This document shows positions 63,038 through 64,000 of a stretch of DNA of 64,000 nt, piece after piece (the first letter of the stretch is position 1; each line of letters opens with the position of its first letter). Source of the DNA: Anaeromyxobacter dehalogenans 2CP-C (GTDB lineage Bacteria > Myxococcota > Myxococcia > Myxococcales > Anaeromyxobacteraceae); assembly GCF_000013385.1 (NCBI RefSeq), contig NC_007760.1, forward strand, positions 1,985,001 to 2,049,000. Direction: 5' to 3'. Under the pieces are notes generated by a model. The model was given only the letters and a program-made list of their open reading frames with translations, searched no databases and had not been told where the DNA came from. The position numbers were made by a program, and so were the translations under genes.

Positions 63038-63244
63038 ATGAACGCTAACGCTGTCCCCGCCGTGAGCCCGCTGCGCGCTGCGCGGCTCCGCGCCGGCCTG
63101 AGCATGGAGAAGCTCGCCGTCGCGGCGGGTATCGGACGCGCGACCCTCTACTGGGCAGAGGTGGCGCCGCACCGGATGTCGGAGCGGACGCTCGCGGCGG
63201 TAGCCAAGGTGCTTGGCGTCACGCCGGCGGAGCTCCGGCCATGA
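63038..63244 (+). CDS. Xre-family helix-turn-helix regulator
   Basis: The 68-aa protein is a single HTH_3 domain: SPLRAARLRAGLSMEKLAVA, AGIGRATLYWAEVAPHRMSE and RTLAAVAKVLGVTPAELRP. This is the Cro/CI-type repressor fold common in prophages and toxin-antitoxin loci. Its stop overlaps the start of the next gene (ATGA). Confidence 0.85.
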   Translation: MNANAVPAVSPLRAARLRAGLSMEKLAVAAGIGRATLYWAEVAPHRMSERTLAAVAKVLGVTPAELRP

Positions 63245-63627
63245 CCGGCGGACGCCTTCTTGGGACAGGCGCCCCCCCTGCCCTCGCCGGCCTCGAGGCG
63301 GAGCTCAGGCGGCTCGCGCGAGAGGCGGCCCGGGAGGCCGTGCGCGAGGCGCTCCAGGACCTCCCCGGCCCGGCGCCGCGGCTCACGACGCTCGCGCGCC
63401 ACGCGCGAGGCGCGGGCGTCGGGCAGGCCACCCTGCGGCGCTGGGCGCGCGCCGCCGGCGTCCATCGGCAGGCAAATGGCCGGTACGTCGCGGCCGACCT
63501 TGACCGCGCGATCGAGCTCGGCGGGAAGCCGCCCCCGGCCGCGCCAACGTCCCCCGTGCGCGACCTGGCGGCCGCTCGGGCCCGCCGCGCCGCGGCGGCG
63601 CTGCTGCGGAAGGGCGGTGGCCGGTGA
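63241..63627 (+). CDS. Hypothetical protein with MerR/excisionase-like segment
   Basis: The 128-aa protein has an N-terminal amphipathic helix (LEAELRRLAREAAREAVREA) and a middle wHTH-like segment (LRRWARAAGVHRQANGRYVA, ADLDRAIELGGK) that resembles excisionase or MerR-type DNA-binding folds. A basic Ala-rich tail follows. Start and stop overlap the neighbours by four bases. It could be the recombination directionality factor of a mobile element, but that is speculative. Confidence 0.55.
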   Translation: MTGGRLLGTGAPPALAGLEAELRRLAREAAREAVREALQDLPGPAPRLTTLARHARGAGVGQATLRRWARAAGVHRQANGRYVAADLDRAIELGGKPPPAAPTSPVRDLAAARARRAAAALLRKGGGR

Positions 63628-64000
63628 CCAGGTTCGAGACCCGCCTCCTCAAGGCTCTGCGCGCGAGGCCGGAGCGCACCGTGAGCGACCTCGGCGCAGA
63701 GCTCGGGCGCGGGCGCGTGGACGTCACTCGGGCGCTCCTGTGGCTCGAGCGCGACCGCCTCGTCGTGCGTACCCGTTACCCCCGTGGCTGCGCCACCTGG
63801 TGCGCCGCCCCGGCGGCGGCGCAGCCGGCACCAGCGGCCCGCCGCTCGAGCCCGAGCAGGCGAGACCCCGAGCGGACCCGCCGCGAGGAGTGCCGAAGCT
63901 GCGGCGCGAGATTCGTCGCGATTCGCGCGCACAACGGCAAGTTTCCGAAGACGTGCTCCGCGCCGTGCCGCCTCGCCGCGCTCGATCGCTACATCGCAGG
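63624..64000 (+). CDS. Winged-helix/zinc-finger protein, truncated by window end
   Basis: The first 125 codons of a GTG-started gene encode a winged-helix-like N-terminus (RLLKALRARPERTVSDLGAE, then VTRALLWLERDRLVVRTRYP). A Cys4-type motif (CRSCGARFVAIRAHNG, then CSAPCR) follows. The gene continues beyond 64000. Start and previous stop overlap as GTGA. It is probably a DNA-binding protein of the same mobile cluster. Confidence 0.6.
   Translation, partial: MTRFETRLLKALRARPERTVSDLGAELGRGRVDVTRALLWLERDRLVVRTRYPRGCATWCAAPAAAQPAPAARRSSPSRRDPERTRREECRSCGARFVAIRAHNGKFPKTCSAPCRLAALDRYIA

Overview
The base composition is very GC-rich, with frequent GTG starts, abutting ATGA/GTGA gene junctions and long spurious open frames in every phase. 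Together with an octaheme cytochrome c, sigma-54 enhancer-binding regulation, an aspartase/dicarboxylate-carrier operon and many lipoproteins, this points to a soil or sediment Myxococcota (deltaproteobacterium), most likely Anaeromyxobacter or a close relative. The genus is inferred from gene style and content, not from a database match.

Left part (1-11.9 kb). This is core chromosome: the 5' end of carB, a cyclic-nucleotide-binding protein, an aspartate aminotransferase, and a cluster of an unknown TIM-barrel-like protein, rsmD and coaD. A zinc/cadmium CDF exporter follows, then an alpha/beta hydrolase abutting a very large predicted outer-membrane protein (protease-like domain, beta-propeller and BamA-like barrel), an HNH nuclease-like protein and a small coiled-coil protein.

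CBASS island (11.95-15.52 kb). A tRNA-Thr(CGT) gene is followed by a 3.57-kb insert ending in a perfect 45-bp copy of the tRNA 3' half. The insert holds exactly three genes: a CD-NTase, an E2-like conjugating protein and a nuclease-SAVED effector. Together they make a compact type II-short-like CBASS anti-phage system. There is no integrase gene. Paired ACAACCCA repeats lie inside each end, a third tRNA-like core copy sits inside the right end, and the apparent ancestral tRNA terminator now lies outside the right repeat.

Middle part (15.7-38.5 kb). Lipoproteins, a broken LysR gene, map, a flavodoxin, an ECF sigma/NrsF-like pair, a truncated OsmC gene, a serine-hydrolase-like lipoprotein and an Xre/RES toxin-antitoxin pair come first. 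A truncated hemoglobin faces a porin across a bidirectional terminator. The porin ends a minus-strand unit that reads sensor kinase (with periplasmic solute-binding domain), NtrC-type regulator, aspA, Dcu carrier, porin. A good -24/-12 promoter lies before aspA and a dyad about 150 bp upstream of it, so the regulator probably drives aspartate/fumarate metabolism. Next comes an octaheme cytochrome with a NarX/NarL-like two-component pair, a TDT-family transporter and a small membrane protein.

Right part (38.5-61.4 kb). This is mostly core: glutamate dehydrogenase, an ABC exporter, PilZ, DegP/HtrA, GrpE, a lone sigma-1.1-like domain, FtsH, Nudix, a metallo-beta-lactamase RNase-like protein, patatin, homocysteine methyltransferase, prephenate dehydratase, a HAD phosphatase, a PAS histidine kinase, membrane proteins and lipoproteins. 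From about 61.4 kb to the end, short plus-strand genes (RHH, zinc-finger, Xre and MerR/winged-helix-like proteins) suggest the edge of a prophage or other mobile element.

Two window-wide patterns stand out. Seven genes have a TAnnnT hexamer exactly six bases before the start codon, which predicts leaderless mRNAs. Three convergent gene pairs share the palindrome CTAG as both stop codons. No CRISPR array, IS element, rRNA gene or integrase was seen.
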